Of a stretch of 21,825 nucleotides of DNA, positions 7,025 through 14,043 are shown in pieces. The number at the start of each line of letters is the position of its first letter. Position 1 is the stretch's first letter. The position numbers were made by a program, and so were the translations under genes. This stretch comes from a virus, in IMG/VR virus record IMGVR_UViG_3300035698_013312, positions 1 through 21,825 of that record; one strand, 5' to 3'. The notes beneath the pieces were generated by a model. The model made no database searches. It was not told where the DNA came from and worked only from the letters and a program-made list of their open reading frames with translations.

Positions 7025-7570
7025 ATGAAAATTAGACAAGTTTTAATTGAAGATCTAAAACCGGCAGAATATAATCCTAGACAAATGAATGAGAAGCAGG
7101 TTAAGGATTTGGAAAATAGTATAAGAGAATTTGGGCTAGTTGATCCGATTCTAGTAAACAGCAACGAAGATAGGCACAATGTTATCATAGGTGGTCATCA
7201 GCGTGTCAAAATAGCTTCTAGTTTAGGTTATACCGAAGTGCCGGTCGTATATATCAATTTGACTGAAAAGAAAGAGAGAGAGTTAAATTTGAGGCTCAAC
7301 AAGAATATTGGTAGTTGGGATATGGATTTATTGGCAAGTTTTGAATCGGAAGAATTAATCAGTGTGGGCTTTGATCAGGATTTTTTATCAATATTTCAGG
7401 GAATAGAAGAGAAAGAAATATTGGAAACAAAGGAAGAAGATATAAAGAATTTTAAAAAATCTCATATCTTAATATCATTTCCCCCAAATGAATTTGAATT
7501 AATAAAAGAACACTTGGAAGCCATAATAAAAGTATCTAAAAATATTGAATATGAACAAGCAAGTAATTAA
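7025..7570 (+). CDS. ParB/Spo0J-like N-terminal domain protein
   Basis: A 181-residue protein. Residues 1-100 are a ParB-type nuclease/CTPase-like domain: LKPAEYNPR (NPR at 17-19), ENSIREFGLVDPILV and the central motif GGHQR at 56-60, then LGYTEVPVVYI. The C-terminal third reads HILISFPPNEFELI and ends in EYEQASN, a tail I associate from memory with phage-encoded ParB-like proteins. There is no helix-turn-helix partition domain, so plasmid-style segregation is unlikely. In phages such domains are often fused to or next to DNA methyltransferases, and here the next gene has a methyltransferase fold and overlaps by 20 nt. A role in DNA modification or nicking is plausible. Confidence 0.85.
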   Translation: MKIRQVLIEDLKPAEYNPRQMNEKQVKDLENSIREFGLVDPILVNSNEDRHNVIIGGHQRVKIASSLGYTEVPVVYINLTEKKERELNLRLNKNIGSWDMDLLASFESEELISVGFDQDFLSIFQGIEEKEILETKEEDIKNFKKSHILISFPPNEFELIKEHLEAIIKVSKNIEYEQASN

Positions 7571-8114
7571 AAAAACTGATAACTCTTTTCTGTATGACAA
7601 GATTAAATTAAGATTAGATAATTTACCAGAAAAAAACGAGATAAGGGTTTTGGATTGTTTTGCCGGAAGACAAAAGATATGGGCTGAAATAATATTACGA
7701 TCAGATAAGAAAATACATTATACACCGTTAGAAGAAAGAAATATAAAAGGTAAGATTTATTTGAAAGGAGATAATTTAAAGTATCTAGAAAATCTTGATA
7801 TTGAAAGCTACGATGTTATTGATCTTGATAGTTATGTCGTACCATTTGAACAATTACAAATTATACTGCCAAGAGTAACAAAAGATCAAATTTTATTTAT
7901 TACATTCATTCAAACAATGTATGGTGCATTGAATAAAAAAATGCTCATGCAAATAGGATACACAGAAGAAATGATCAAAAAAATTCCGTCACTATTCAAT
8001 AAGAATGGATTTGATAAATTAAAAAACTATTTATCGCTCCATGGAATATCAACAATAAAATACAAATCTTTTCAGCAAAAGTATTACATAAAATGTTGTG
8101 TGGATAAGATTTAG
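7551..8114 (+). CDS. Small methyltransferase-fold protein (Trm1/TcmP-like signature, function unknown)
   Basis: A 187-residue protein. Residues about 31-39 read RVLDCFAGR, a class I SAM-binding motif I. KIHYTPLEER and IKGKIYLKGDNLKYL follow the usual second and third strands, and YDVIDLDSYVVPFEQL is the motif IV position. Here there is IDLDSY rather than the DPPY/NPPY of DNA adenine methyltransferases, closer to the IDLDP(F/Y)G pattern of Trm1-like tRNA methyltransferases and of some phage three-Cys partner (TcmP-type) proteins. Those resemblances are from memory and weak. I use the ATG at 7551, because the TTG at 7545 only adds two residues. It is coupled to ParB and followed by a separately promoted radical SAM gene. 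Confidence 0.55.
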   Translation: MNKQVIKKTDNSFLYDKIKLRLDNLPEKNEIRVLDCFAGRQKIWAEIILRSDKKIHYTPLEERNIKGKIYLKGDNLKYLENLDIESYDVIDLDSYVVPFEQLQIILPRVTKDQILFITFIQTMYGALNKKMLMQIGYTEEMIKKIPSLFNKNGFDKLKNYLSLHGISTIKYKSFQQKYYIKCCVDKI

Positions 8115-8128
8115 CTAAACTTAGCCAA
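8111..8128 (+). repeat. Direct octamer repeat upstream of promoter (operator-like)
   Basis: TTAGCTAA (8111-8118) and TTAGCCAA (8121-8128) are repeated with a period of exactly 10 bp, one helical turn, just upstream of the -10 element at 8136. The first copy is a perfect palindrome. The position would suit an activator or repressor site for the radical SAM/terminase transcript. The repeat overlaps the last codon of the preceding gene. Confidence 0.4.
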
Positions 8129-8132
8129 GATA

Positions 8133-8152
8133 TGCTATAATTACACTATAAT
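8133..8152 (+). promoter_or_regulatory. Extended -10 promoter (TGCTATAAT) before radical SAM and terminase genes
   Basis: The gap before the radical SAM gene carries TGCTATAAT at 8133-8141, a perfect extended -10, and a second perfect TATAAT at 8147-8152. No good TTGACA-like -35 lies 16-18 bp upstream, as is common for extended -10 promoters. The start codon at 8169 gives a leader of roughly 15-20 nt. It would drive the radical SAM gene and the terminases. Confidence 0.6.
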
Positions 8153-8168
8153 AAGTAATTAAAAAACT

Positions 8169-8966
8169 ATGCCTATTTATGAGCCGAAAGGAAAAGCAAG
8201 GGAATACAGCCCACTTGCATTTAATGTGTATTCTGGTTGTGATCATCAATGCAAATATTGTTATGTAAGAAAAATTGACGAACTTTGTGGAAGAGATTTT
8301 AATAGAGCAGTAAAGCCGACAAAAGATTTGTTGGTAAAATTAAAAAAAGAAGCTCCAAGATTTAAAGGTTGCAAACAAGTATTACTAAGTTTTACCGGAG
8401 ACGCTTATTGCAAGGCAAATGATGAGTACAAGATAACAAGAGAAGTATTAAAAATTTTATTAGAGAATAGAATTGCAGTAGCAATATTAACAAAAGGTGG
8501 AACAAGATGTTTGCAAGATTTAGATATAATCAAACAATTTGGAAAGCATATCAAAATAGGTGCGACTATGGTATTTGATAATGATAAAGATATAAAAGAA
8601 TATGAATCCGGAGCTTCTAAGATTAATGATAGGTTGGAAATGTTGAAAGTTTTGAAAGAAAACAATATTAGTACATGGGTTAGTTTTGAGCCAGTAATAA
8701 AGCCGGAGCAAACATACAAGCTAATTGAATTGACAAAAGATTTTGTAGATGAGTTTAGAGTTGGAAAGATTAATCATTATCAGTATGGTAAAGATATTGA
8801 TTGGTCCGATTTTTTACAAAAAGTTTTATTAAAATTAAGAAAATACAATAAAACAATTTACATAAAAGATGATCTATATGATTTTAATCCTAGCATTGTT
8901 CTAGCGTCAGAAAGAAATAAAGATGATAACCTTGCAAAAAGTTTTCAAGATAGTAAATTGTTCTAG
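8169..8966 (+). CDS. Radical SAM protein (COG1533/SplB-like, CxxxCxxC)
   Basis: A 265-residue protein. C24-x3-C28-x2-C31 in YSGCDHQCKYCYVRK is the [4Fe-4S]/SAM cluster motif. The flanking YSPLAFNVYSGCDHQCKYCY is the pattern of the spore photoproduct lyase-related and phage Gp37/DUF5131-like group. QVLLSFTGDAYCKAND is the following beta-alpha motif, and ISTWVSFEPVIKPEQT is the late barrel strand found in the same group. It lies behind its own promoter and 6 nt before the small terminase gene. Radical SAM enzymes of this class act on nucleic acid lesions or on unknown substrates. No substrate can be assigned. Start context is 'aaaaaactATG'. Confidence 0.85.
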   Translation: MPIYEPKGKAREYSPLAFNVYSGCDHQCKYCYVRKIDELCGRDFNRAVKPTKDLLVKLKKEAPRFKGCKQVLLSFTGDAYCKANDEYKITREVLKILLENRIAVAILTKGGTRCLQDLDIIKQFGKHIKIGATMVFDNDKDIKEYESGASKINDRLEMLKVLKENNISTWVSFEPVIKPEQTYKLIELTKDFVDEFRVGKINHYQYGKDIDWSDFLQKVLLKLRKYNKTIYIKDDLYDFNPSIVLASERNKDDNLAKSFQDSKLF

Positions 8967-8972
8967 TAATTT

Positions 8973-9461
8973 ATGAAAGATTTATCTAAAAAAAAAGGTA
9001 ACTTATCCATACTTGCGGCTTATCAGTTTTTTGCTATCGAGGAAAAATATAAAGGGGTAATGTATAAAGATATATCAAAAAAGATAAATATTAAATACAG
9101 TATCAATGTTCCAGTTACTACTATAAAATGTTGGTTTTGGAAAGGTGGAATATTAACACCAATGTATAGAGATTATGCAGATATAATGATTGACATGGAA
9201 ATAGAAGAAACAAGGGATTTGATAAAGGGTAATTTGAAAAGTGCAGTAAAGGGTTTGGCAATGTCAATATCTGGAAGAGGTAATATGGCACAAGTATCAG
9301 CCTGTAAAGAATTTTTAGATAGAGGATTGGGAAAAGTTAAAGATGAAGTTGATATGAAACATAGTGGATCAATTGCAATTGGTGTGGTGGATATATTGAA
9401 AGCAAAAAATGAATTAGAAAAACAAAATGAACAAGACGCAAAAAATAGTAAGAGCATGTGA
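8973..9461 (+). CDS. terS: Terminase small subunit
   Basis: A 162-residue protein upstream of and overlapping the large terminase by 35 nt. The N-terminal part holds a helix-turn-helix-like segment (YKDISKKINIKYSINVPVTTIKCWFWKGG, about residues 30-58). A helical oligomerisation part then follows, with SACKEFLDRGLGKVKDEVDMKHSGS, a tail resembling many small terminases. The role is recognition of the phage DNA packaging site and regulation of the motor. It is one of few genes here ending in TGA. The assignment rests on position plus this architecture, since sequence motifs in the family are weak. Confidence 0.8.
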   Translation: MKDLSKKKGNLSILAAYQFFAIEEKYKGVMYKDISKKINIKYSINVPVTTIKCWFWKGGILTPMYRDYADIMIDMEIEETRDLIKGNLKSAVKGLAMSISGRGNMAQVSACKEFLDRGLGKVKDEVDMKHSGSIAIGVVDILKAKNELEKQNEQDAKNSKSM

Positions 9462-10785
9462 TGACTTCTATTTTTTTGTGACTGAAATTTTTGCAAAGTC
9501 AGAGAGTTTATTCCCAAATGGTTTTATTGACGGAGAGTATATTGAATTTGTTTGTGAGCAATTGAAAGATAAGAAAACAGCAAGAGTGTCTGCTCGTGAT
9601 CATTTCAAATCAACAGCTTTTTATGCACATTTCATGCACAAACTATTAAATGGTTATGGGAAGAATATTGAAGCACATTATTTTTCATATCAATATAGTT
9701 TGGCAGGTTATCATATAAATAAGATTAAAAAGGCAGTTGCTAGTAATCCTTATTTTTCAGAAATAATTGATAAGAAAAAGAACGCTGAAAGCATAATCAA
9801 ATACACTTGGGACAACAAATCATTCATGACACTTGAACCTCATGGATTGTTAGAGTTTAAGCGTGGTATTCATGCACCATTGATTTATGTAGATGATCCA
9901 TTTCAAGATCCGAGTAATAAAATGATTTTGACATTAATTACCAAGATCAACACAATTTTTAAAGCACAAATTCTTGACATGGCAATGGACGAATTGCATG
10001 TCTGTGGTACACCTCAAACGAATGAGGATTTTTTCTTTGATAAAAAAGTAATGCAAAGATTTAATGTTTCAATATTACCGGCAATTAAAGACGAGATTAA
10101 TAAGATAGCATTATTTCCAGAGTGGATGAGTTATGAAGAATTGATGATCCGGAAATCAGAGAAGGGAGAGAAGTTATTTAAACAGGAATATTTATGTTCT
10201 CCAACTTATGCCGAAGAAGCGTTTATCAATAAAGATGTTTTATATTCTCTAGTAAATAAAGATTTGGAAAATAAAAGTCATTTCAAACAGTATGAAACTG
10301 AAAATGATGTTATCGGTGGATTTGATATAGGAAAGAAAGCACATCCGAGTCATCTAACATTATTTGAAATTGTAAATGGAAAAAGAATCAATATACACCA
10401 AAAGTTCATGGATAATTGGGATTATGTTGATCAATTAGCATATTTAACAACAGCTATTGAGAATTTTGGAATCACTGAATTGTATTATGATAACACAAGG
10501 GGAGAGTTTGAAAGTTTTGCAGAGCAGAATTTATTGCCACTAGAAATGAAACCAGTTGTCTTTATGGTAAAAACGAAACAATCTATGGCAGTTCAACTCG
10601 ATCGAGCGTTATCCACAGGTAACATAGAATTTTTGAATGATAGGCGATATTTAGAACAATTACTATTAGTCACAAACGATTTACAAGCTATTGAAACCCC
10701 AGAGGGTCATGCAGATAGTTTTTGGAGCGTAGCAATGACATTTAAATATGAAGAGAATCCACAGCCGATAATAACACTACTATAA
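9427..10785 (+). CDS. terL: Terminase large subunit (packaging ATPase and nuclease)
   Basis: A 452-residue two-domain motor protein. The ATPase has a Walker A-like SARDHFKST at 55-63, a Walker B of IYVDD at 153-157 and a coupling motif CGTPQ at 193-197. The RNase H-like nuclease carries three acids: D300 (GGFDIG), D355 (YYDNTRGE) and D430 (GHADSFW). The length is normal and the frame is intact. It starts within the small subunit gene and its stop overlaps the next start (TAATG). It translocates DNA into the prohead and cuts the concatemer. A perfect DnaA box happens to lie in its coding sequence at 10609-10617. Confidence 0.95.
   Translation: MNKTQKIVRACDDFYFFVTEIFAKSESLFPNGFIDGEYIEFVCEQLKDKKTARVSARDHFKSTAFYAHFMHKLLNGYGKNIEAHYFSYQYSLAGYHINKIKKAVASNPYFSEIIDKKKNAESIIKYTWDNKSFMTLEPHGLLEFKRGIHAPLIYVDDPFQDPSNKMILTLITKINTIFKAQILDMAMDELHVCGTPQTNEDFFFDKKVMQRFNVSILPAIKDEINKIALFPEWMSYEELMIRKSEKGEKLFKQEYLCSPTYAEEAFINKDVLYSLVNKDLENKSHFKQYETENDVIGGFDIGKKAHPSHLTLFEIVNGKRINIHQKFMDNWDYVDQLAYLTTAIENFGITELYYDNTRGEFESFAEQNLLPLEMKPVVFMVKTKQSMAVQLDRALSTGNIEFLNDRRYLEQLLLVTNDLQAIETPEGHADSFWSVAMTFKYEENPQPIITLL
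10609..10617 (+). promoter_or_regulatory. DnaA box (TTATCCACA) inside terL
   Basis: This is a perfect match to the consensus 9-mer, within codons for Leu-Ser-Thr. It may be chance, but two more perfect copies occur 386 and 407 bp downstream. Confidence 0.35.
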
Positions 10786-10985
10786 TGAATGGAATTGTTT
10801 TACATTGCCCTAGTAATAATTGCCGGAAGCTTCTCATGAAAGAAGTAATTTTAATGCCTGGTACATCTTTTATATTCAAATGTTATTATTGTGGAACAAT
10901 GTTAAAAATAAAAGCATTGAATAGATCAATTGAAATAGAGAATTTAGATAAGGAAAAACCAGAAGATAGCTTTACAATCCTGTAA
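10785..10985 (+). CDS. Com-like zinc-ribbon protein
   Basis: A 66-residue protein sharing one base with the terL stop (TAATG), so translationally coupled. The cysteines are C8-x5-C13 (CPSNNC) and C33-x2-C36 (CYYC). The order 'C…C-RKLL…I-x-C-x-x-C-G-T' matches the layout of the Mu Com family of small zinc proteins, which bind RNA to control translation of the mom DNA-modification gene. I see the layout but not a specific match, so any RNA-binding role is inference. It is the last gene before the terminator at 10991-11031. Confidence 0.6.
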   Translation: MNGIVLHCPSNNCRKLLMKEVILMPGTSFIFKCYYCGTMLKIKALNRSIEIENLDKEKPEDSFTIL

Positions 10986-10994
10986 AACATAAAG

Positions 10995-11003
10995 TTATCC
11001 ACA
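10995..11003 (+). promoter_or_regulatory. DnaA box, perfect consensus (left arm)
   Basis: The sequence is TTATCCACA. Together with the reverse copy at 11016-11024 it forms an inverted pair, 21 bp between starts, about two helical turns. Confidence 0.55.
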
Positions 11004-11015
11004 AGATATTTTACA

Positions 11016-11024
11016 TGTGGATAA
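11016..11024 (-). promoter_or_regulatory. DnaA box, perfect consensus (right arm, inverted)
   Basis: The + strand reads TGTGGATAA, the reverse complement of TTATCCACA. It lies just upstream of the extended -10 at 11031-11039, where a -35 region would be expected. Confidence 0.55.
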
Positions 11025-11030
11025 CTTTTT

Positions 11031-11039
11031 TGTTATATT
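11031..11039 (+). promoter_or_regulatory. Extended -10 promoter candidate (TGTTATATT) for the structural operon
   Basis: A TGn-TATATT element directly follows the terminator. No -35 match is seen. Expected start of transcription is near 11046, giving a leader of about 85 nt that contains the short ORF at 11076 and the second terminator. The upstream terminator insulates it from the terminase transcript. Confidence 0.45.
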
Positions 11040-11075
11040 GAAAGTAGAGAATTTAACAATTCATTGATAGGAACT

Positions 11076-11135
11076 ATGCGTGTCCTTGATGTAGTTGAAC
11101 TATGTGCGTCAATAAGACGCTATTTTTTTTTATGA
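11076..11135 (+). CDS. 19-codon leader peptide ORF overlapping the portal start
   Basis: The ATG at 11076 stands in 'gaactATG', the same start style as five other genes here (662, 875, 8169, 16165, 18280). It encodes MRVLDVVELCASIRRYFFL and stops at TGA 11133-11135, which overlaps the portal ATG at 11132 (ATGA). The ORF runs through the whole terminator hairpin at 11106-11131. A ribosome on it would cover the hairpin, the geometry of translation-dependent antitermination. A near-repeat of the start region (11071-11084 against 11097-11110, 12 of 14 identical) provides a second ATG at 11102, in frame with the portal. The peptide has not been recognised in any family. Confidence 0.5.
   Translation: MRVLDVVELCASIRRYFFL
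11106..11131 (+). terminator. Intrinsic terminator immediately before the portal ATG (attenuator-like)
   Basis: GCGTC (11106-11110), loop AATAA, GACGC (11116-11120), then TA and nine T's (11123-11131). It abuts the portal ATG at 11132, so there is no space for a promoter behind it. Transcripts must pass through it to express the structural genes. The stem is only 5 bp but has four G-C pairs and a long U tract. Confidence 0.65.
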
Positions 11136-13309
11136 AAATCAATTATAACAACATAACAAAAAGACAAAACGAATTAATACAAGACAGTATTAAGCCAGTA
11201 GTAAAGCAAAAGGGGGTTGGATTTAGTGATATTATTGAGAGAAGACAATTACCGAACGAAGCCTATCCATTGACAAAAACTTCTGAATATTTAAGATCTG
11301 CTTTAGGGTGGGTCTATTCTTGTGTCAGCGTTATATCAGATGAAATCGGTAATATTGATTTAACTTTATATCAACAGAAAAAAAATGATATTGAAATCGT
11401 AAGAGATCATGACGCTTTGAAAGTTCTATATCGAGCAAACAACTTCACAACAAAGTTTGATATGTTTTATCAGATCCAAACATATCTTGAATTGACAGGA
11501 GAAGCCCCTGTTTTGCTTCTAAGGAACAATTCAGTAGTAACTGATCTATTGCTATTAAGACCGGATTTATTGACTGTAATACCCGGTAAAACTCAATATA
11601 TAGAGGGATATAAATATAAAGTAGGAATGAATGAAACAGTAAAATTAGAAGCAAAAGATGTTTTATTTATTAAATACCCAGATCCGGTCAATATATTCAG
11701 GGGAAAAGGAACACTCCAAGCGGCAGCCAAAACAGTTGATATAGATAATTTTTCAGAAGATTATAACAGAAATTTCTTTTATAATTCAGCAATGCCGGGA
11801 AGTATCTTGAAAACTGAACAAAAATTAACCAAAACAACAAAAGATTATCTAAAATCACATATAGATAAGTTGTATAAGGGAATTAATAAAGCACACCAAG
11901 CAATTGTTCTTGAACAGGGACTAGATTGGAAGCCAATGCAAGTCAGCCAAAAAGACATGGATTTTCTTAATCAACAGAAATTTAGCAGAGATAAGATTCT
12001 TGGAATATTCAGAGTACCTAGAACAGTTTTAGGAATTACCGATGATGTGAATAGAGCAAATGCAGAAGCAACTGATTATGTATTTGCACGAAGAACAACC
12101 AAACCGAAAATGCAAAGACTTGTTGAACAGTTGAATGAATTTTATTTACCACAATTTGAAGGAACTGAAAATATGTTTTTTAATTTTGCAGATCCAGTAC
12201 CAGAAAATGAAGACTTGAAATTGAAGAGATATGACAACGGATTCAAGAATGGTTGGTTGACTATAAATGATATAAGAAAAGATGACGGTTTGCATGGTAT
12301 AGGAGCAGACGGAGATAAGATCTATTTACCATTGAATTTACAGCAAGTTCTTAATGTTAAAAAACAGACGAAATCAGCAACTCCAAAAAATATTATTCTC
12401 ATGGCAAGAAATAGAAAAGCTGATACAATCAAGGCAAAGGAACTTGATTTGCAGGATAGTATACGAAACAAAATTTCTCCAATTATTAAAACATTAATAG
12501 ATAAACAGAAAAAAAAAACAGTAAAAAAGGAACAAGAGCGTGAAACAGATAAAAAAATATATCATGATTGGCTTGATACAAAAATAGTAAAAGTAGATAA
12601 ATTGGAAGCTGAATTTGCAAGAAGACAATTGAAACTATTTAAAATTCAAGAAAAAGAAATATTATCAATCATGCCAAGTAAGGGGATTAATGAAGATTTG
12701 AAAAAATGGAAACTTGATCCGAAGAAAGAAGTGAAGCGTGGTTCGAAAGAATTTAAGCCGGTATTAGAAGAAACTATTATAGAGGGAAGCAAGGACGGAT
12801 ATGAATTAATAGGAATGAGTGATGTAATTGATGTTAGTAATCCAGATGTTCAGAAATATCTTGAAGATGATATGAGTAAATTCTTGACTGCAACAACTGA
12901 AACAACAAATGTAAGGATTGGGAAAACTTTATCAGAGGGCGTAGAACTTGGAGAATCAATCCCCCAGTTGCGAACAAGAGTACAAGAGTTGTTTGTTGGA
13001 ATGGCAAAGAGTAGAGCTGAAACTATTGCAAGATCCGAAGTAATCCGAGCCAGTAATTGGACAACAGAAAAAGCATATATTGATAGTGGAGTAGTAGAGG
13101 GAAAGATTTGGCTAACAGCAATGGACGAAAGAGTTTGTGAGTTTTGCCAACCAATGGACGGAAAAGAATTAGGTCTTGGAGAAGCATATTTTGAAGAGGG
13201 TTCAACAATTACAGGATCAGACGGTGGAAAATTACCAGCAGACTATGAAACTATTGAAAGACCTCCACTCCATGCAAGGTGTAGATGTACAATAATTCCA
13301 AAAGTTTAA
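11132..13309 (+). CDS. Phage portal protein fused to a MuF-type head morphogenesis domain
   Basis: A 725-residue protein. Residues about 10-430 are an HK97-family portal: SALGWVYSCVSVISDEIGNI, DVLFIKYPDP, an RDKILGIFRVPRTVLGI clip/stem region and YVFARRTTKPKMQRL. Residues about 440-560 are a long charged helical linker. Residues about 570-725 are a MuF/SPP1 gp7-type domain: ETIARSEVIRASNW, then CEFCQPMDGKEL (C669) and PPLHARCRCTII at the end. The portal forms the dodecameric vertex for DNA entry; MuF domains lie inside the head. Most phages encode the two separately. An in-frame ATG at 11102 would add MCVNKTLFFF, encoded by the terminator. Either start may be used: 11102 has the better local start context, 11132 the more usual N-terminus. 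Confidence 0.92.
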   Translation: MKINYNNITKRQNELIQDSIKPVVKQKGVGFSDIIERRQLPNEAYPLTKTSEYLRSALGWVYSCVSVISDEIGNIDLTLYQQKKNDIEIVRDHDALKVLYRANNFTTKFDMFYQIQTYLELTGEAPVLLLRNNSVVTDLLLLRPDLLTVIPGKTQYIEGYKYKVGMNETVKLEAKDVLFIKYPDPVNIFRGKGTLQAAAKTVDIDNFSEDYNRNFFYNSAMPGSILKTEQKLTKTTKDYLKSHIDKLYKGINKAHQAIVLEQGLDWKPMQVSQKDMDFLNQQKFSRDKILGIFRVPRTVLGITDDVNRANAEATDYVFARRTTKPKMQRLVEQLNEFYLPQFEGTENMFFNFADPVPENEDLKLKRYDNGFKNGWLTINDIRKDDGLHGIGADGDKIYLPLNLQQVLNVKKQTKSATPKNIILMARNRKADTIKAKELDLQDSIRNKISPIIKTLIDKQKKKTVKKEQERETDKKIYHDWLDTKIVKVDKLEAEFARRQLKLFKIQEKEILSIMPSKGINEDLKKWKLDPKKEVKRGSKEFKPVLEETIIEGSKDGYELIGMSDVIDVSNPDVQKYLEDDMSKFLTATTETTNVRIGKTLSEGVELGESIPQLRTRVQELFVGMAKSRAETIARSEVIRASNWTTEKAYIDSGVVEGKIWLTAMDERVCEFCQPMDGKELGLGEAYFEEGSTITGSDGGKLPADYETIERPPLHARCRCTIIPKV

Positions 13310-13325
13310 AATATATTTAAAAAAT

Positions 13326-14036
13326 ATGAAAAATAAATTGAAAGCATTGCTTGAGATTATCAAGGGAAAAATGACAGCTATTGCGTCAGATGAAACCGTT
13401 GATAGACATGGAGATAGTTTAAAAATTGCCGATTGGGATTTGAAAAATTTCAAAACAAATCCAGTAATTCCTTTTGCTCATGACTATTGGCAACCGCCAG
13501 TAGGAATTGCAAAGAATATCAAAATCAAAGACGGTAAGTTGACTTTTGAACCAGTTTTTCATGAGATCACTCAATTAGCAAGAGAAGTGAAAAAGATGTA
13601 TGAAGACGGAATTATGAAAGCGTTCTCTGTTGGATTTATTCCACATGATATGGGAGAAAAAGGTGTAAGACTTGAATTATTGGAGATCAGTGCAGTGCCT
13701 GTTCCTAGTAATCCGTCAGCACTTGTTTTGGAAAAATCAATGAAGAAAAAAATTACTGAATCAGAACGAAAAGAATATGACACTTGGTATAAGGAATGTA
13801 ATGAAGTTGAAAAAAGAGAGGGAAAAGTTTTATCTAAAAAAACAAAGGGGTTATTAAATAAAGCTATTGAAGCATTATCAGAATTAGTAGGATTAGAAGA
13901 AGATGATAAAAAAGACAGTTCACAATTAAAATTAAAATCTAAATATTTTAAAAAAGGTCGTAGCCAAGAAGCGAAAGCACTTGAGAAACTCAACAATCAG
14001 GTTGGGTTTATAGTAAGACAATTAAAAAATAAATAA
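13326..14036 (+). CDS. HK97-family prohead maturation protease
   Basis: A 236-residue serine protease (U35 family) that processes the capsid protein scaffold region. H52 in PFAHDYW and S101 in KAFSVGFIP are the visible catalytic residues. PPVGIAKNIKIKDGKLTFEPVF and LLEISAVPVPSNPSAL are family segments. The C-terminal ~80 residues are Lys/Glu-rich and probably helical, as in other proteases of the family where the tail binds the capsid protein. It lies between portal and major capsid gene in the standard HK97 order. Start context is 'aaaaaatATG'. Confidence 0.9.
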   Translation: MKNKLKALLEIIKGKMTAIASDETVDRHGDSLKIADWDLKNFKTNPVIPFAHDYWQPPVGIAKNIKIKDGKLTFEPVFHEITQLAREVKKMYEDGIMKAFSVGFIPHDMGEKGVRLELLEISAVPVPSNPSALVLEKSMKKKITESERKEYDTWYKECNEVEKREGKVLSKKTKGLLNKAIEALSELVGLEEDDKKDSSQLKLKSKYFKKGRSQEAKALEKLNNQVGFIVRQLKNK

Positions 14037-14043
14037 AGTAAAT

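Larger units (their letters stand above)
10991..11031 (+). terminator. Rho-independent terminator with 13-bp stem built from two DnaA boxes
   Basis: AAAGTTATCCACA (10991-11003) and TGTGGATAACTTT (11016-11028) form a perfect 13-bp stem with a 12-nt loop. T's run to 11031. It lies 6 nt after the last gene of the terminase block. Both arms contain the consensus DnaA box. Confidence 0.85.
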
